Source: Pseudothermotoga elfii DSM 9442 = NBRC 107921 (GTDB taxonomy: Bacteria > Thermotogota > Thermotogae > Thermotogales > DSM-5069). From it: 64,000 nucleotides of DNA. A program made the position numbers and the translations under genes. Location: positions 620,001 through 684,000 of the forward strand of contig NC_022792.1 in NCBI RefSeq assembly GCF_000504085.1. The letters run 5' to 3'. Shown here piece by piece: positions 45,072 through 54,985 of the stretch (within the stretch, counting starts at the first letter, position 1; the number at the start of each line of letters is the position of its first letter). The notes under the pieces are model-generated. The model saw only the letters and a program-made list of their open reading frames with translations. It was not told where the DNA came from and searched no databases.

Positions 45072-46555
45072 CTGCCAATCAACCTTCCAATGTCCGAGAA
45101 GGTTATAGAAAGCATCAAAATTATAAGTATGACGAAACCCACAAAATGTATGATGCCTTCAATTTTTGGGTCTACTCTCCTGCGAGACACAATTTCAATG
45201 AGCGAAAATACAATTCTTCCGCCATCAAGAGCAGGCAATGGTAAAAGATTTACGATACCGATGTTCATTGTTATAAAGGCGATCAATGTTAGAACCTGTT
45301 CTAATCCAACTTTTACTGCCTCTCCTACAAGGCTTACCAAACCCACCGGGCCAACCACGCCATTCTGTTCCTGCCCGCGAAAAACACCGATAAGAGTTTT
45401 ATACATCAAAAATAAAAGGTTATTGCACCTGTCTACTGCAAGTGAAACCGCTTCAAAGAAATTGCTGGGTTTTATATTTGAAGCATATGGCTTGAAAACC
45501 CCGGCACTCTCCATAATTTGCTTAATCAAATCTCTCGACACATTGAGAAAAATTTGCTTTCCATCTCTCAGAATTTCTACATTCAATTGCTCAGGAAACC
45601 CTTCGTGTACCCAGGCTATTTTTTTCCCTTCGATCTCTAAATAAATGCCACCATCTCCGGTAATTATCGTCTGATAAATTCTGGAGAGATCCACGCTACT
45701 CTGAATCTTGATGTCCTCTATGGAAACAAGCTGGTCGCCTTCCTGAAAAGGTCCTATGGCCTTCTGAAAGATATTTGAGACACTTGCAAAATAAAAACCC
45801 AGAGCATACCTCTGAGCGTCGTATTGATATTGTTTTAACAGTCCCTTCAATTGAGTTGTGTCGAAATCTATCACGATATACTGATTTAAAAGAGCGGCAA
45901 AATTACTCATTTCAAATGGCTTTCCTGATATAGCTTTAATGATTTCTCCAGGTTTACCAGTTGTATCACTTAAAATAAGAAAATGGGACTCATCAAATAG
46001 TTTCGGTTTTGCGGATAGTGTGATTTTTTTACCATTTCTCAGCACTTGTATTTGTAATTGTTTTCCCTGTCTGATAATTTGGCTGACTGTATAGGTATCA
46101 TAGACTCTTTTTCCATTCACTGAAAGTATGATGTCGTCAGCCATTAATCCGGCTTCATAGGCAGGGGAATTTGCTTCCACAAGAGCAACAGTTACAGAAG
46201 GTATGCCCCAGAATCCAACAATAATTACGAAAAGAGCGTATCCAGCGAGAATTGAAAAAAGAGGCCCTGAAAAAAAGATTAAAAGTCTCTGCCAGGCTGA
46301 TTTGCTGTAAAGCCCAACAATTCCTTCCTGGGTTTCTTCCATTGGATCTTCTCCGGCCAACCTCACATATCCACCTATCGGAAAAAGATTAATTCTGAAG
46401 GCGGTTTTCTTGCCTTTTTTTTCATACAATTTTGGTCCAAAACCAATTGCAAATTCAAGTACATCAACACCAAATATTTTTGCAAAAATAAAATGTCCCA
46501 GTTCATGTACAGTTATGATCCCAACAAGAATAAGGAGAAAATATATCACAAACAT
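45068..46555 (-). CDS. rseP: site-2 membrane metalloprotease RseP
   Basis: An intramembrane zinc protease that cleaves membrane-bound anti-sigma factors and remnant signal peptides. 495 residues, longer than E. coli RseP (450). The catalytic HELGH is at residues 17-21 in the first helix, and the third ligand in [12 protein letters not shown] near 435. Two PDZ-like regions lie between (about 110-185 and 255-340), the second carrying the residues [14 protein letters not shown]. The first PDZ contains [19 protein letters not shown]. Overlaps dxr by ten bases. Confidence 0.94.
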
Positions 46556-47625
46556 CTGATCACCTCTAAAGCTTTTTTTCTGCTTTCTTTATCTATTTGA
46601 ATAAGATCTTTTAAATCCCTTACCTGTCCATTAGTCGATTCTACAACCTTTTCAATAACCTTCGGTATATCCGTGAATTTTATCTTTTCTTTAAGAAAGT
46701 TCTGAACAGCAATTTCATCACTTGCGTTGTATGCAGTTCTTTTTGCATAATTTTCGGAGATTTCATACAATAATTTAAAAGCTGGATATCTTGTTTCGTC
46801 AACATTTTCAAACGACAGGTTTGTATTCACAAGATCAGGCCATGAAGGTTTTTTATACTTTCTCTCCGGATATGTAAGTGCGTAAGCTATGGGAACTTTC
46901 ATATCGGCAAAGCCGAGATGTAACTTGATGGTACTGTCGCAAAGAAGTATGCCTGCATGTACTATGCCTTCTTTATGTATAAGTACGCGTATTTTCGATA
47001 TTGGTATGTTGAAATACTCGGAAGCCTCAAAAACTTCAAACGCCTTGTTGACCATCGTGGCGGAGTCAACAGTTATTCTTTCCCCCATTTTCCATACAGG
47101 ATGCTTCAACACATCTTTGGGTTTTGCGTTGTGAAGGTTGTGCAGTTCCCAATCTCTCAAAGCTCCTCCAGAAGAGGTTATGATAACTTCTTCAAATGGT
47201 TCTTCATATATCTGCATCAATGCTGTGTGTTCGCTATCGACAGGAATTAGATTGGTTTCACAATTTTTCAGTTTTTCTTTTATAAGCCAGCCGCCACAAA
47301 CAAGAGCTTCTTTACTTGCAAGGAGCACTCTTTTCGATACTTCTATGGCTTTTAAGGCCAGAATAAGACTCGAAAAACCTGGTATAGCTACAAGGGTAAT
47401 ATCCGGTCTCAGCTTTTCGAGCATTTCGATAGCTAAATCATATCCCCGGGAGGTTGATATTAAGTTGCTCAGATTGTGTTTCTGTGATATGGCATCAGCC
47501 AGATCCTTATTTTTGTGATATGTTCCACCCAGAATGTGAAAATTACCTAATGATTGGATTACTTCAACAGTCTGTATACCTATTGAACCAGTTATTCCCA
47601 GTATCACGATGGTTCTATTATCCAT
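46546..47625 (-). CDS. dxr: 1-deoxy-D-xylulose 5-phosphate reductoisomerase
   Basis: Second step of the non-mevalonate isoprenoid pathway, NADPH-dependent conversion of DXP to MEP. 359 residues from ATG 47625 (GGTGG ten bases upstream); the longer frame to 47712 would add 29 basic residues inside the neighbouring gene. Blocks: GITGSIGIQT (NADPH loop), ASKEALVCGG, VDSEHTALMQ (metal-binding D and E), SSGGALRD, and ATMVNKAFEVFEASEYF. Overlaps the thiamine pyrophosphokinase gene by 22 bases. Confidence 0.95.
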   Translation of the reverse strand: MDNRTIVILGITGSIGIQTVEVIQSLGNFHILGGTYHKNKDLADAISQKHNLSNLISTSRGYDLAIEMLEKLRPDITLVAIPGFSSLILALKAIEVSKRVLLASKEALVCGGWLIKEKLKNCETNLIPVDSEHTALMQIYEEPFEEVIITSSGGALRDWELHNLHNAKPKDVLKHPVWKMGERITVDSATMVNKAFEVFEASEYFNIPISKIRVLIHKEGIVHAGILLCDSTIKLHLGFADMKVPIAYALTYPERKYKKPSWPDLVNTNLSFENVDETRYPAFKLLYEISENYAKRTAYNASDEIAVQNFLKEKIKFTDIPKVIEKVVESTNGQVRDLKDLIQIDKESRKKALEVIRCL

Positions 47626-48236
47626 CTGAAATAAACCACCTTTCCTTCTTTGACAGAAATTTTTACTCTGTTTTTTTTCGCAATGTTGCTGATGCCGAAC
47701 GGCTTTTCGCAAGGCATATCAACGCAATTGATTTCATATTTGAAGCCGCTCAAAGTCACGCATTTGGCGTTGCCACACACCGGCAGGATAGACCATTTCT
47801 CGCCAGCTTTTGATTCGAGCACAAGCTCATCACATACCACGCCCATTTCCAATTCGTGATCTTTTGCAACTATCTTAACATTGTTCTGCTTGCTCATAAT
47901 AGATATCAGAGCCAGCATCATGTCAAGTCTTTCTCCACGCCATCCATGTATAATAATCTCATTTGCCCCGAATTCTAAAGCTTTTTTTATAGCTAATTCA
48001 GCGTCTATTTCATCTTTATCTTCCGGATAAAGAAATATGCTCACCCCTTTTTTTGACAAACCATCAAGTACTTCTTTTTGAACAGAATCTCCATCTCCAA
48101 CGAAAATATCCGGAACTATTCCAAGGCGAAAAAGATAATTTGCTCCTCCATCGACAGCAATGATCAAGGCATTTTTTTCTATTTTGGGATAATCTTTCCA
48201 AAGATATCTACCATTGAGAAATACAAACGCCTTCAA
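47604..48236 (-). CDS. thiN: thiamine pyrophosphokinase
   Basis: Transfers pyrophosphate from ATP to thiamine. 210 residues: N-terminal catalytic domain with AVDGGANYLFRLG, DIFVGDGDSV and DKDEIDAELAI (aspartates for magnesium), GWRGERLDMML, and a C-terminal beta domain (from ~135) that forms part of the thiamine pocket in the dimer. Overlaps rpoN by four bases. The gene symbol follows the bacterial naming; other names are tpk or YloS. Confidence 0.92.
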   Translation of the reverse strand: MKAFVFLNGRYLWKDYPKIEKNALIIAVDGGANYLFRLGIVPDIFVGDGDSVQKEVLDGLSKKGVSIFLYPEDKDEIDAELAIKKALEFGANEIIIHGWRGERLDMMLALISIMSKQNNVKIVAKDHELEMGVVCDELVLESKAGEKWSILPVCGNAKCVTLSGFKYEINCVDMPCEKPFGISNIAKKNRVKISVKEGKVVYFRWIIEPS

Positions 48237-49189
48237 AATTTACCATTCCTTTCTAAAATCTCTGCAGCCCTTCTTCTATAATTGTTCACAGTTCTTCGAC
48301 TTACTTCGATACCTTGAGAGTTCAGGATAATAGTTATTTCTCTGTCAGTTATTGACTTGCCTTTTTCAAGAATGATCTTTGCAATCTCGGCTGTGAGATA
48401 ATCACCGGCTACATGCCTGCCAAAAAAAGTTTTAAGTTCAAAGATTCTGGAGGGTGTTTTGACGTATTTTCCGGAGATTGCTTTTGAAACCGTCGAAATA
48501 CTTATATTCATGGTATTGGCAATATCAGTCATCTTAGTTTTTTTCGGATAGGTGGATTTTCCAAGTATGAATAGCGCATTTTCTTTAAGCAACGTCTTTC
48601 CAAGAAACAGTAGCAACTCTTTCCTGCGATTTAAAGCTTCATTCAGAAAAGAGATAATCTTAAGCTGGGTTTTAGTAGCATTGCGAGGTACTTTCATCTC
48701 AAAACTTCTTACAGATACATTTAAATCTTCAGTAATTATTATATCTGGTTCCACATATATCGAGGCATCTCCATATCCTGCAACTTTTCCATCCAGAATT
48801 CCCTCAGGACCAGATTCTCTTATAGCATCAATTGCTCTTTTCACGATCTGTTCAGAAACGCCAAATTTCTCACATATCTCCTGTACTGAAACAAGCATTT
48901 TACCTTTATTGTCAAGATTGTAAGCAATATACTCTGCAACTTTTTCTGTTTCATCGTCAAGATTTGCAAAGATGATATTTTCCATGATCTCTTCTGGGAG
49001 TGACTTTTCATAATCAACAACTGTTTCAACAAATGACTCGTTTTTTTCTGGAATTTGTACATCGAGACTTACACCCGAGAAACTGTTTTGCAAATACTCA
49101 ACAAGCGCTGAAAATGGTAGCTCTATTATTTTGAAGAAAGCGTTTTTGTTATAAAATGCAGTTGTTTCTATCCGCAGCCTGTTTTCCAT
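48233..49189 (-). CDS. rpoN: RNA polymerase sigma-54 factor RpoN, short form
   Basis: Sigma-54 recognises -24/-12 promoters and needs AAA+ activators. 318 residues versus ~450-480 in proteobacteria. The N-terminal region I is short and poor in glutamine (FKIIELPFSALVEYLQ), and the acidic region II is largely missing. The core-binding and DNA-binding parts are present: a helix-turn-helix (MTDIANTMNISISTVSKAIS) and the RpoN box SRRTVNNYR (ARRTVAKYR in most) near the C-terminus. A similarly short RpoN is known in Thermotoga. Located between queA and thiN. Confidence 0.93.
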   Translation of the reverse strand: MENRLRIETTAFYNKNAFFKIIELPFSALVEYLQNSFSGVSLDVQIPEKNESFVETVVDYEKSLPEEIMENIIFANLDDETEKVAEYIAYNLDNKGKMLVSVQEICEKFGVSEQIVKRAIDAIRESGPEGILDGKVAGYGDASIYVEPDIIITEDLNVSVRSFEMKVPRNATKTQLKIISFLNEALNRRKELLLFLGKTLLKENALFILGKSTYPKKTKMTDIANTMNISISTVSKAISGKYVKTPSRIFELKTFFGRHVAGDYLTAEIAKIILEKGKSITDREITIILNSQGIEVSRRTVNNYRRRAAEILERNGKF

Positions 49190-49205
49190 AAATTCACCTG
49201 CTTTT

Positions 49206-50195
49206 TTATGTTATAAACATGGCATCGCCAAAAGAATAGAAACGATAACGCTTCTCGATGGCTTCTCTGTATGCCTCCATAATGAAATCATATCCAGCAA
49301 AAGCTGCAACAAGCATCAGTAGAGTTGATTTGGGAAGATGGAAATTTGTTATCATTGCATCTACAATTTTGAAGTTGAACGGTGGGTATATGAAGAGCCT
49401 GGTTTCTCCTTCAAGCTTGCCATTTATTCCATATTCTTCCAGTGCTCGAACCACAGTTGTCCCAGTTGCTATGACGCGGCCACCAGACCGTTTAGTTTTT
49501 TCTACTAACTTAACAGTGTCCTGGCTAATTTGATATCGTTCTGGATGCATTTTATGATCCTGAACAAATTGGGTCTTCACCGGTCTAAAAGTACCAATTC
49601 CGACATGTAAAGTTATCTCTGTAACTGTCACACCAATTGACTTAATTTTTCTCAAAAGTTCTTCTGTAAAGTGAAGTCCAGCTGTTGGAGAAGCAATTGC
49701 ACCATTTATTTTCGCATAAATTGTTTGATATCTTTCTATTGGTATCTTTGAGTGAACATATGGAGGTAGAGGAGCTTCACCGAGCTTAAAAAGATCTTCA
49801 TCAGTGGTTTCAAATTTCAAAGTTCTCATTCCCTGATCAGCTTTTGATAAACACTCAGCAGTGAAAGTTTCAAAATTCAGAATATCTCCAGGTTTCACCT
49901 TTTTTCCAGGTTTAACCATGCAATTCCACAAATTCGTTCCAATTTTCTCAACCAGAAGTACTTCAATTGTTGAATTGGCTTTTTTTGCGAAAAGCCTTGC
50001 TGGGATAACACGTGTGTTGTTGAGTACCAGCAAGTCCTTAGGATTCAGATACTCGACTATATCTCGAAATATCCTATGTTCTATATTCCTACTTTTCCTA
50101 TTCAAAATCATCAAACGCGAGGTATCACGTGGTTCGACAGGGTTCTGAGCTATCAATTCATTCGGTAAAATGTAATCGAAGTCAGAAACTTTCAT
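49206..50195 (-). CDS. queA: S-adenosylmethionine:tRNA ribosyltransferase-isomerase QueA
   Basis: Builds epoxyqueuosine in the anticodon of tRNAs from SAM and preQ1-modified tRNA. 329 residues, close to T. maritima QueA (335), whose structure is known. Hallmarks: FDYILPNELIAQNPVEPRDTSRLM at the start, LVLNNTRVIPARLF, SPTAGLHFTEELL, and THLHVGIGTFRPV-like TEITLHVGIGTFRPV. Overlaps the next gene upstream by four bases. Confidence 0.96.
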   Translation of the reverse strand: MKVSDFDYILPNELIAQNPVEPRDTSRLMILNRKSRNIEHRIFRDIVEYLNPKDLLVLNNTRVIPARLFAKKANSTIEVLLVEKIGTNLWNCMVKPGKKVKPGDILNFETFTAECLSKADQGMRTLKFETTDEDLFKLGEAPLPPYVHSKIPIERYQTIYAKINGAIASPTAGLHFTEELLRKIKSIGVTVTEITLHVGIGTFRPVKTQFVQDHKMHPERYQISQDTVKLVEKTKRSGGRVIATGTTVVRALEEYGINGKLEGETRLFIYPPFNFKIVDAMITNFHLPKSTLLMLVAAFAGYDFIMEAYREAIEKRYRFYSFGDAMFIT

Positions 50196-51142
50196 TCAAA
50201 AAACCTCCTTGGATCTATTCTCAAAATACCTGGATTCCATTCTGAAAATCTATCACTGCTGATAACAATTGCCTTTTTCTGCATTGATAATTTTATTATC
50301 AGTTCATCTGCTGGGGAATGCAGGATGATTGAAGGGCTGTGGTACCAGGGAGAGTCTGTGAACCCTGGAAAATACAATATATTTTTGTCAAAAACTATCA
50401 AAAATGGATAGTAGAATTCTTTGTTCTGAGAAATTCTTTCGAGAATGAAATCGATATCGAATATCCTCTGTCTGTACATAACAATGTTACTGCCATCCAG
50501 AATCATTGGGCAAACAATTCTACGAGTTAGAATTGCTTCGATGTATGGATGACATCTTAATTTTTCGATTACAGATGATCTTTCAATGTAACTGAGATCT
50601 AAATAAAGTTGTTTAAATGTTTCAACATCACCGAGATTATAAATCGTTAATTGGTTGATTTCATTGACTAACCAGTCTATATTACTGTTTTCAGCTTTCA
50701 TAAGAGCAGCTTGCAATTCAACAAAATTTTCAAGTCCTGATTTTTTCAGTAACTGCCGGCATTTCAAAACAAATGTTTCTATATCGTTTTCTCCGGTCAT
50801 ATCGATCATTTCTGTACTTGGTGGAGGGTAAAGGGAAGGTTTTACCCAAAATAACCATTCAAGAGCGGCAATAGGCGGCAATGAGAAGTCTTTAGAAAAT
50901 TCTTCAAGTCTCATAATAAGTGGTTTTTTCCCGTGAAGAAGCCTTTTTACTGCTTTTTGCATAGAGAAAAGATTTTCGATTCTTATAATGGTTTTTAAAG
51001 GACCGATCAAATTGGATTGAAATACCTTTAATATATTAAAATCCCAATCCTCTAAGGAAAGTGATTTCAGAATTTTTTTTCTTCTGATTTGTAATTTTTC
51101 TAATCTCAGGAGATAATCTGGATCATAAATGTTCAACTTCAT
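50192..51142 (-). CDS. unknown protein with a PIN/NYN-like C-terminal region
   Basis: 316 residues without membrane segments. The N-terminal ~190 residues are helical and unlike anything I recognise. The C-terminal ~110 residues have ILDGSNIVMY, FLIVFDKN, SPADELIIKLS and AIVISSDRF, which is the spacing of acidic residues in Zc3h12a/NYN or PIN-type ribonucleases (D-x-S-N, D/E, D). This would make it a candidate RNase. It overlaps both queA and the membrane protein gene by four bases. The family assignment is tentative. Confidence 0.7.
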   Translation of the reverse strand: MKLNIYDPDYLLRLEKLQIRRKKILKSLSLEDWDFNILKVFQSNLIGPLKTIIRIENLFSMQKAVKRLLHGKKPLIMRLEEFSKDFSLPPIAALEWLFWVKPSLYPPPSTEMIDMTGENDIETFVLKCRQLLKKSGLENFVELQAALMKAENSNIDWLVNEINQLTIYNLGDVETFKQLYLDLSYIERSSVIEKLRCHPYIEAILTRRIVCPMILDGSNIVMYRQRIFDIDFILERISQNKEFYYPFLIVFDKNILYFPGFTDSPWYHSPSIILHSPADELIIKLSMQKKAIVISSDRFSEWNPGILRIDPRRFFE

Positions 51143-52425
51143 TTTGTTCTCCCTACAATCCAGTAAGTCAAATAACCAACTAATATAGAAAACATGGATC
51201 TGTAAAGCGAAACTACCATAGGTGATTTAATGTGGCAAAAGGTATTAAAAGTAGATAGAAGTGCGATTGCTCCTATGATTTCAAGAATGAAATTCCATTT
51301 GAACTTTTTCAATCTTAAAGACATAAAATATGCTGGATAGCCAACTATTTCTTTGAATCTTGGTCTAATCCAGAGTAATCCTTCAATACTATCTCTGAGT
51401 TTTCGTTCGAATTCAGATACAAAGGACACATTCCCTGATCGGGAAATATAATATAATCCTGCTGTTGCAACAACAATTAAAAGAAAAGGAAAGTATTTTT
51501 TGAGCCATTTCCACTCTTTGATGAATGTTTTAACGATTAGCAAGCTTGGTAAGGCTATCAGAGATATTTTTACCCCTCTGTATTGAAGAATATCATTTAT
51601 ATGCAAAAAATCTGAAAGGGCTGCGTAAGTTAAAATACCAATGATGAGATAAAGTAATGGCAGAAGCTCCTTTTTTTTGGCGCTAAAGTAAATTGCAACT
51701 GTGGCAATTATTGAAGCTGTTGAGACTGCCAGCGGAAAGCTAAAAAAAACTACAAATAATGGTATTACAGCCAGTACTATGTTGAAAGAACCTATTGCAA
51801 ATAAAATAGCTAAAAAAGGTATGAACTGAAGATTTGCAAAATTGTTTTGAGGAATGGGTAATGGCGACGGTCTACCGAATTCGCTTTCAATCTTTTTCAG
51901 TACATAATTCATATTGATATTTTTTACTGGTTGCACCCAAATAAAATCTATACTTCTTTCAAGAATAGCCCTTCTCAATCTGTAGTAAACCATAGACTCA
52001 TTCATCCTGAGTTTCTCAACTTCTTCTTCTCTTACAGTATGAACACGGAAGACGGCTTCTTTTTTTAATCTATCTTGCACAACTTGTTTTGCGAATGGTG
52101 TACTTTCATTGAACTCAAGAATACCTATGTTCGTGCCGTATTCGTCCGCCATGACTGTATAGTCAGCAGGATCAAATGTGGAAAAATCGCCTTTGAAAAT
52201 TACATATTTCATGAAAGGTTGAAGAATCTCCCCTGGTTCAACAATCCAAATTATCTCGCCAGTTTCCGTTGTGATTCTTTTTTCATCCAGGGTATAACCA
52301 AGTGAATATTTAATCCCACATAGATCGCTTTTAATTCTCATTGGGGTAAAATAAGCAAGATAAAAAAATGAAACTATTATAAACACAGTTCCGCTAACGC
52401 GCCTCAATTGAATAGCTTTCCCCAT
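51139..52425 (-). CDS. unknown polytopic membrane protein (DUF5693-like)
   Basis: 428 residues: one N-terminal helix (~12-28), a soluble domain of ~160 residues, then eight or so helices (from ~195). The segments IDFIWVQP and LLWIRPRFKEIVGYPAYFM recall the conserved R-P-R-x-K-E motif of DUF5693 membrane proteins in Firmicutes; this is a memory-based comparison. Function is unknown. Overlaps the secreted-protein gene upstream by 32 bases and the NYN-like gene by four, so the three unknowns form a translational unit. Confidence 0.75.
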   Translation of the reverse strand: MGKAIQLRRVSGTVFIIVSFFYLAYFTPMRIKSDLCGIKYSLGYTLDEKRITTETGEIIWIVEPGEILQPFMKYVIFKGDFSTFDPADYTVMADEYGTNIGILEFNESTPFAKQVVQDRLKKEAVFRVHTVREEEVEKLRMNESMVYYRLRRAILERSIDFIWVQPVKNINMNYVLKKIESEFGRPSPLPIPQNNFANLQFIPFLAILFAIGSFNIVLAVIPLFVVFFSFPLAVSTASIIATVAIYFSAKKKELLPLLYLIIGILTYAALSDFLHINDILQYRGVKISLIALPSLLIVKTFIKEWKWLKKYFPFLLIVVATAGLYYISRSGNVSFVSEFERKLRDSIEGLLWIRPRFKEIVGYPAYFMSLRLKKFKWNFILEIIGAIALLSTFNTFCHIKSPMVVSLYRSMFSILVGYLTYWIVGRTK

Positions 52426-53653
52426 TTACTCTCACCTTTACCGAGTTACCTTTGCCGATCCACCATTTTAGATATGGCGAAGAAAACCAAAAACCTCCAA
52501 TTTCGGTTACAAACTCATTTTTCTCTGCTATTATTCCCTCTGGAGGCAATTTTTTATTGAAGATATTCTCAACAGCATAAGACCTATTTCCAAAATTATC
52601 ACGTGCCATCACAATTAACACGTGTTTTCCCTCACTAAGACTTATTAACCCTTTGGTAAGTTCTATCTTTTGATCATCTATATAAACCTGTACATTGTAG
52701 CTACTTTTATCAATTGTTTTAATGTTTATTTCAAACAAATTTGATCCTCTCTCAGTGATTGAATTACTTATTTGTGGAGGTGTAGTGTCCAAAACAGTGG
52801 TTTTTAAAAGCTCTATTTTGCAGGGTTCAATCTTTACAAATGTTACTGTTCCAGGAAAATCAAATTTCTGCATATGAAACCCACTCAGAGATATATATCC
52901 TTTGGGGAGATATGAGCCGAGTTCAGCAGTTCTCACATTTTCTTGCCACTCTTGTTCGTCGATTTTAACTTCGAAAACATGGTGTGTGTTTTGAAAATTT
53001 GCCTCTATTGTGTGAGATCCTGTTGAAAATACAGCACATGGGCTGTCTACGTGTACTCCATTAATAATCCAATCGATCTTTTGCATTGGCGTGCTGGTGA
53101 AAACTGGTATTATAGCTCCACCGAACCCGGGATATTTTGTCAACACGTAATCAATCTGACTTTTAGACACATTTATTGGATATTTACCTGGTTTGGAGAC
53201 CATAAAGGGGTCATATTTCACAAAATGTGGTAGAAACTCGTTCAATCTTTTTTGATCGATTTCTTCTAATAAGATAAAGTAATCTGCATATACTTCGATA
53301 GGGTAGCTGTCTATGATTATAGAAATAGATTGACTCGATGAAAAAAGTTCAATAAGTTTTTCAAATACCTCTTCTGGAACAATCACATCTGTTGAAGACG
53401 TTCCTAATGTCAGACCAGAGTCAGTAATAAAAAATTTTGTTTTTGGTAAGGGGATATACTCGACATCTATTCGAGGAGGAATATAAAATTCCTTAACGAC
53501 TCCTCTATATTTCAAATTTTTTGGAATCTCTGCTTTGAATGTCATTTTGAAATCATCGGTAAAAAGATAGCCACTACTATCATAGGTGTTCAGAAGTAAC
53601 GTTTGTGAAAAACATATGGTTGTTAACAATGCACAGATGAGAAAGATTCTCAT
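52394..53653 (-). CDS. unknown secreted beta-rich protein
   Basis: 419 residues with signal peptide MRIFLICALLTTICFS. The rest reads as repeated beta-sandwich segments, including two Ig-like stretches: around residues 310-355 (TTPPQISNSITERGSNLFEI) and 240-265. No cell-wall anchor or enzymatic motif is visible. I do not recognise the family. A surface or periplasmic role alongside the DUF5693-like membrane protein is plausible. It overlaps the pseudouridine synthase gene by four bases. Confidence 0.75.
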   Translation of the reverse strand: MRIFLICALLTTICFSQTLLLNTYDSSGYLFTDDFKMTFKAEIPKNLKYRGVVKEFYIPPRIDVEYIPLPKTKFFITDSGLTLGTSSTDVIVPEEVFEKLIELFSSSQSISIIIDSYPIEVYADYFILLEEIDQKRLNEFLPHFVKYDPFMVSKPGKYPINVSKSQIDYVLTKYPGFGGAIIPVFTSTPMQKIDWIINGVHVDSPCAVFSTGSHTIEANFQNTHHVFEVKIDEQEWQENVRTAELGSYLPKGYISLSGFHMQKFDFPGTVTFVKIEPCKIELLKTTVLDTTPPQISNSITERGSNLFEINIKTIDKSSYNVQVYIDDQKIELTKGLISLSEGKHVLIVMARDNFGNRSYAVENIFNKKLPPEGIIAEKNEFVTEIGGFWFSSPYLKWWIGKGNSVKVRVNGESYSIEAR

Positions 53654-54534
53654 TTTTTTAGCCCCTTAATCACACGCTCAAGATCATCCGGTAAGGGTGC
53701 TTTAATGGATATAACACCAGGTTCAGAAGGATTTGTAAAACTTATACGAATACAGTGGAGGAATTGTCTTCTCAGGTTATGCTTTTTTTTGAATAACTCA
53801 TTTACTTTTTTATCTCCGTAAAGGATATCGCCAACAACTGGATTTCCTATTAACGCAAAGTGTTTTCTTATCTGGTGAGTCCTTCCGGTGTGAAGGATTA
53901 CTCTCAATAAAGAAGTATCCCTGAAGTTTTCGAGAACTTTGTATTCTGTCAGCGCTTCTGAACCATCAAGGGGTTTGTCTATGAATCCATCTCCGAAAAT
54001 TTTTCCTGAAACTAAGGTAATGTATTCTTTTTTGACCAATCTATTTCTAAACATGTGGCTCAACGTTCTTGCCGTTTTTACATTTTTTGCTATAACCAGT
54101 GCTCCTGAAGTATCCCTGTCCAATCTGTGAACCAAGTGTGGTTTAAATCCCTTTTTTGCTCCGTAGAAATGAAGCCCCTGGATAAGAGTAGTTGATCTGG
54201 TTTTTTCAGATGGATGAATCGTTATACCAGCTTTTTTGTTCAGAATCAAAAGATTATCATCTTCATAGAGAATATCGAGTTTAAGTGGAATTGAAGGCAG
54301 ATCTTTTTTTTGTCGATAAATGGCTAAATCTGCCTTTATAGTAACTTTATCTCCCACATAAAGCTCTGTGTATGGTTTGCGCACAGTCTTCCCGTTGACC
54401 TGTACACAGCCAGTTCTCAGAAGTTTATAAATTTCCGATAATGGAACTGCTTTCAGTTCATTTCTTAAAAATTTGTCGAGTCTTCTGTATGAATTCTCTT
54501 CGTTAATAGACAGTTCAACAATTTTATTCTCCAT
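53650..54534 (-). CDS. RluA-family pseudouridine synthase
   Basis: 294 residues: S4 RNA-binding domain (about 17-75) and a catalytic domain with the active-site aspartate in HRLDRDTSGALV near residue 135, then LHTGRTHQIRKHFA. RluC/RluD-type enzymes modify 23S rRNA. Which site is modified cannot be told. It overlaps smpB by 11 bases. Confidence 0.93.
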   Translation of the reverse strand: MENKIVELSINEENSYRRLDKFLRNELKAVPLSEIYKLLRTGCVQVNGKTVRKPYTELYVGDKVTIKADLAIYRQKKDLPSIPLKLDILYEDDNLLILNKKAGITIHPSEKTRSTTLIQGLHFYGAKKGFKPHLVHRLDRDTSGALVIAKNVKTARTLSHMFRNRLVKKEYITLVSGKIFGDGFIDKPLDGSEALTEYKVLENFRDTSLLRVILHTGRTHQIRKHFALIGNPVVGDILYGDKKVNELFKKKHNLRRQFLHCIRISFTNPSEPGVISIKAPLPDDLERVIKGLKK

Positions 54535-54970
54535 ACTTCAAGTAAGTTTTAATTTTCCTGTTTATCTCCTTTCTCTTAATTTCTTCGCGTTTGTCATATC
54601 GTTTCTTTCCTCTGACCAGTGCTATTTCTACTTTTGCCAATCCGTGGTCGTTGAAATATATTTTCGTTGGTATAAGAGTCAACCCTGTGGTTGTCAATTT
54701 TCCTATCAATCTTTTAATTTCTCTTTTATGGAGCAGTAACTTTCTTGGTCTTTCAGGATCATGATTAAATCGATTTGCAAACTTATAGGGACTTATATGG
54801 AGGTTCAGCATATATATCTCGTTGTCTCTCACTCGACAGAAAGCGTCTTTAAACGAAACGTTTCTCTCTCTCAGAGATTTTACCTCTGTTCCCTTCAATT
54901 CTATACCTGCTTCGTAAGTTTCCAGAATCTCATAATCACGGATCTTTTTGTTCGTAGCTACTATTTGCAC
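54524..54970 (-). CDS. smpB: tmRNA-binding protein SmpB
   Basis: SmpB carries tmRNA to stalled ribosomes for trans-translation. 148 residues from GTG 54970, six bases after GAGGTGG; this start gives M-Q-I-V-A-T-N-K-K, matching the family N-terminus, while the longer frame (TTG 54985) overlaps the ribosome binding site. Motifs: YEILETYEAGIELKGTEVKS and NHDPERPRKLLLHKRE. The basic C-terminal tail (KKRYDKREEIKRKEINRKIK) that enters the mRNA channel is intact. The tmRNA gene is not in this window. Confidence 0.96.
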   Translation of the reverse strand: MQIVATNKKIRDYEILETYEAGIELKGTEVKSLRERNVSFKDAFCRVRDNEIYMLNLHISPYKFANRFNHDPERPRKLLLHKREIKRLIGKLTTTGLTLIPTKIYFNDHGLAKVEIALVRGKKRYDKREEIKRKEINRKIKTYLKYGE

Positions 54971-54985
54971 AAGATACCACCTCAA

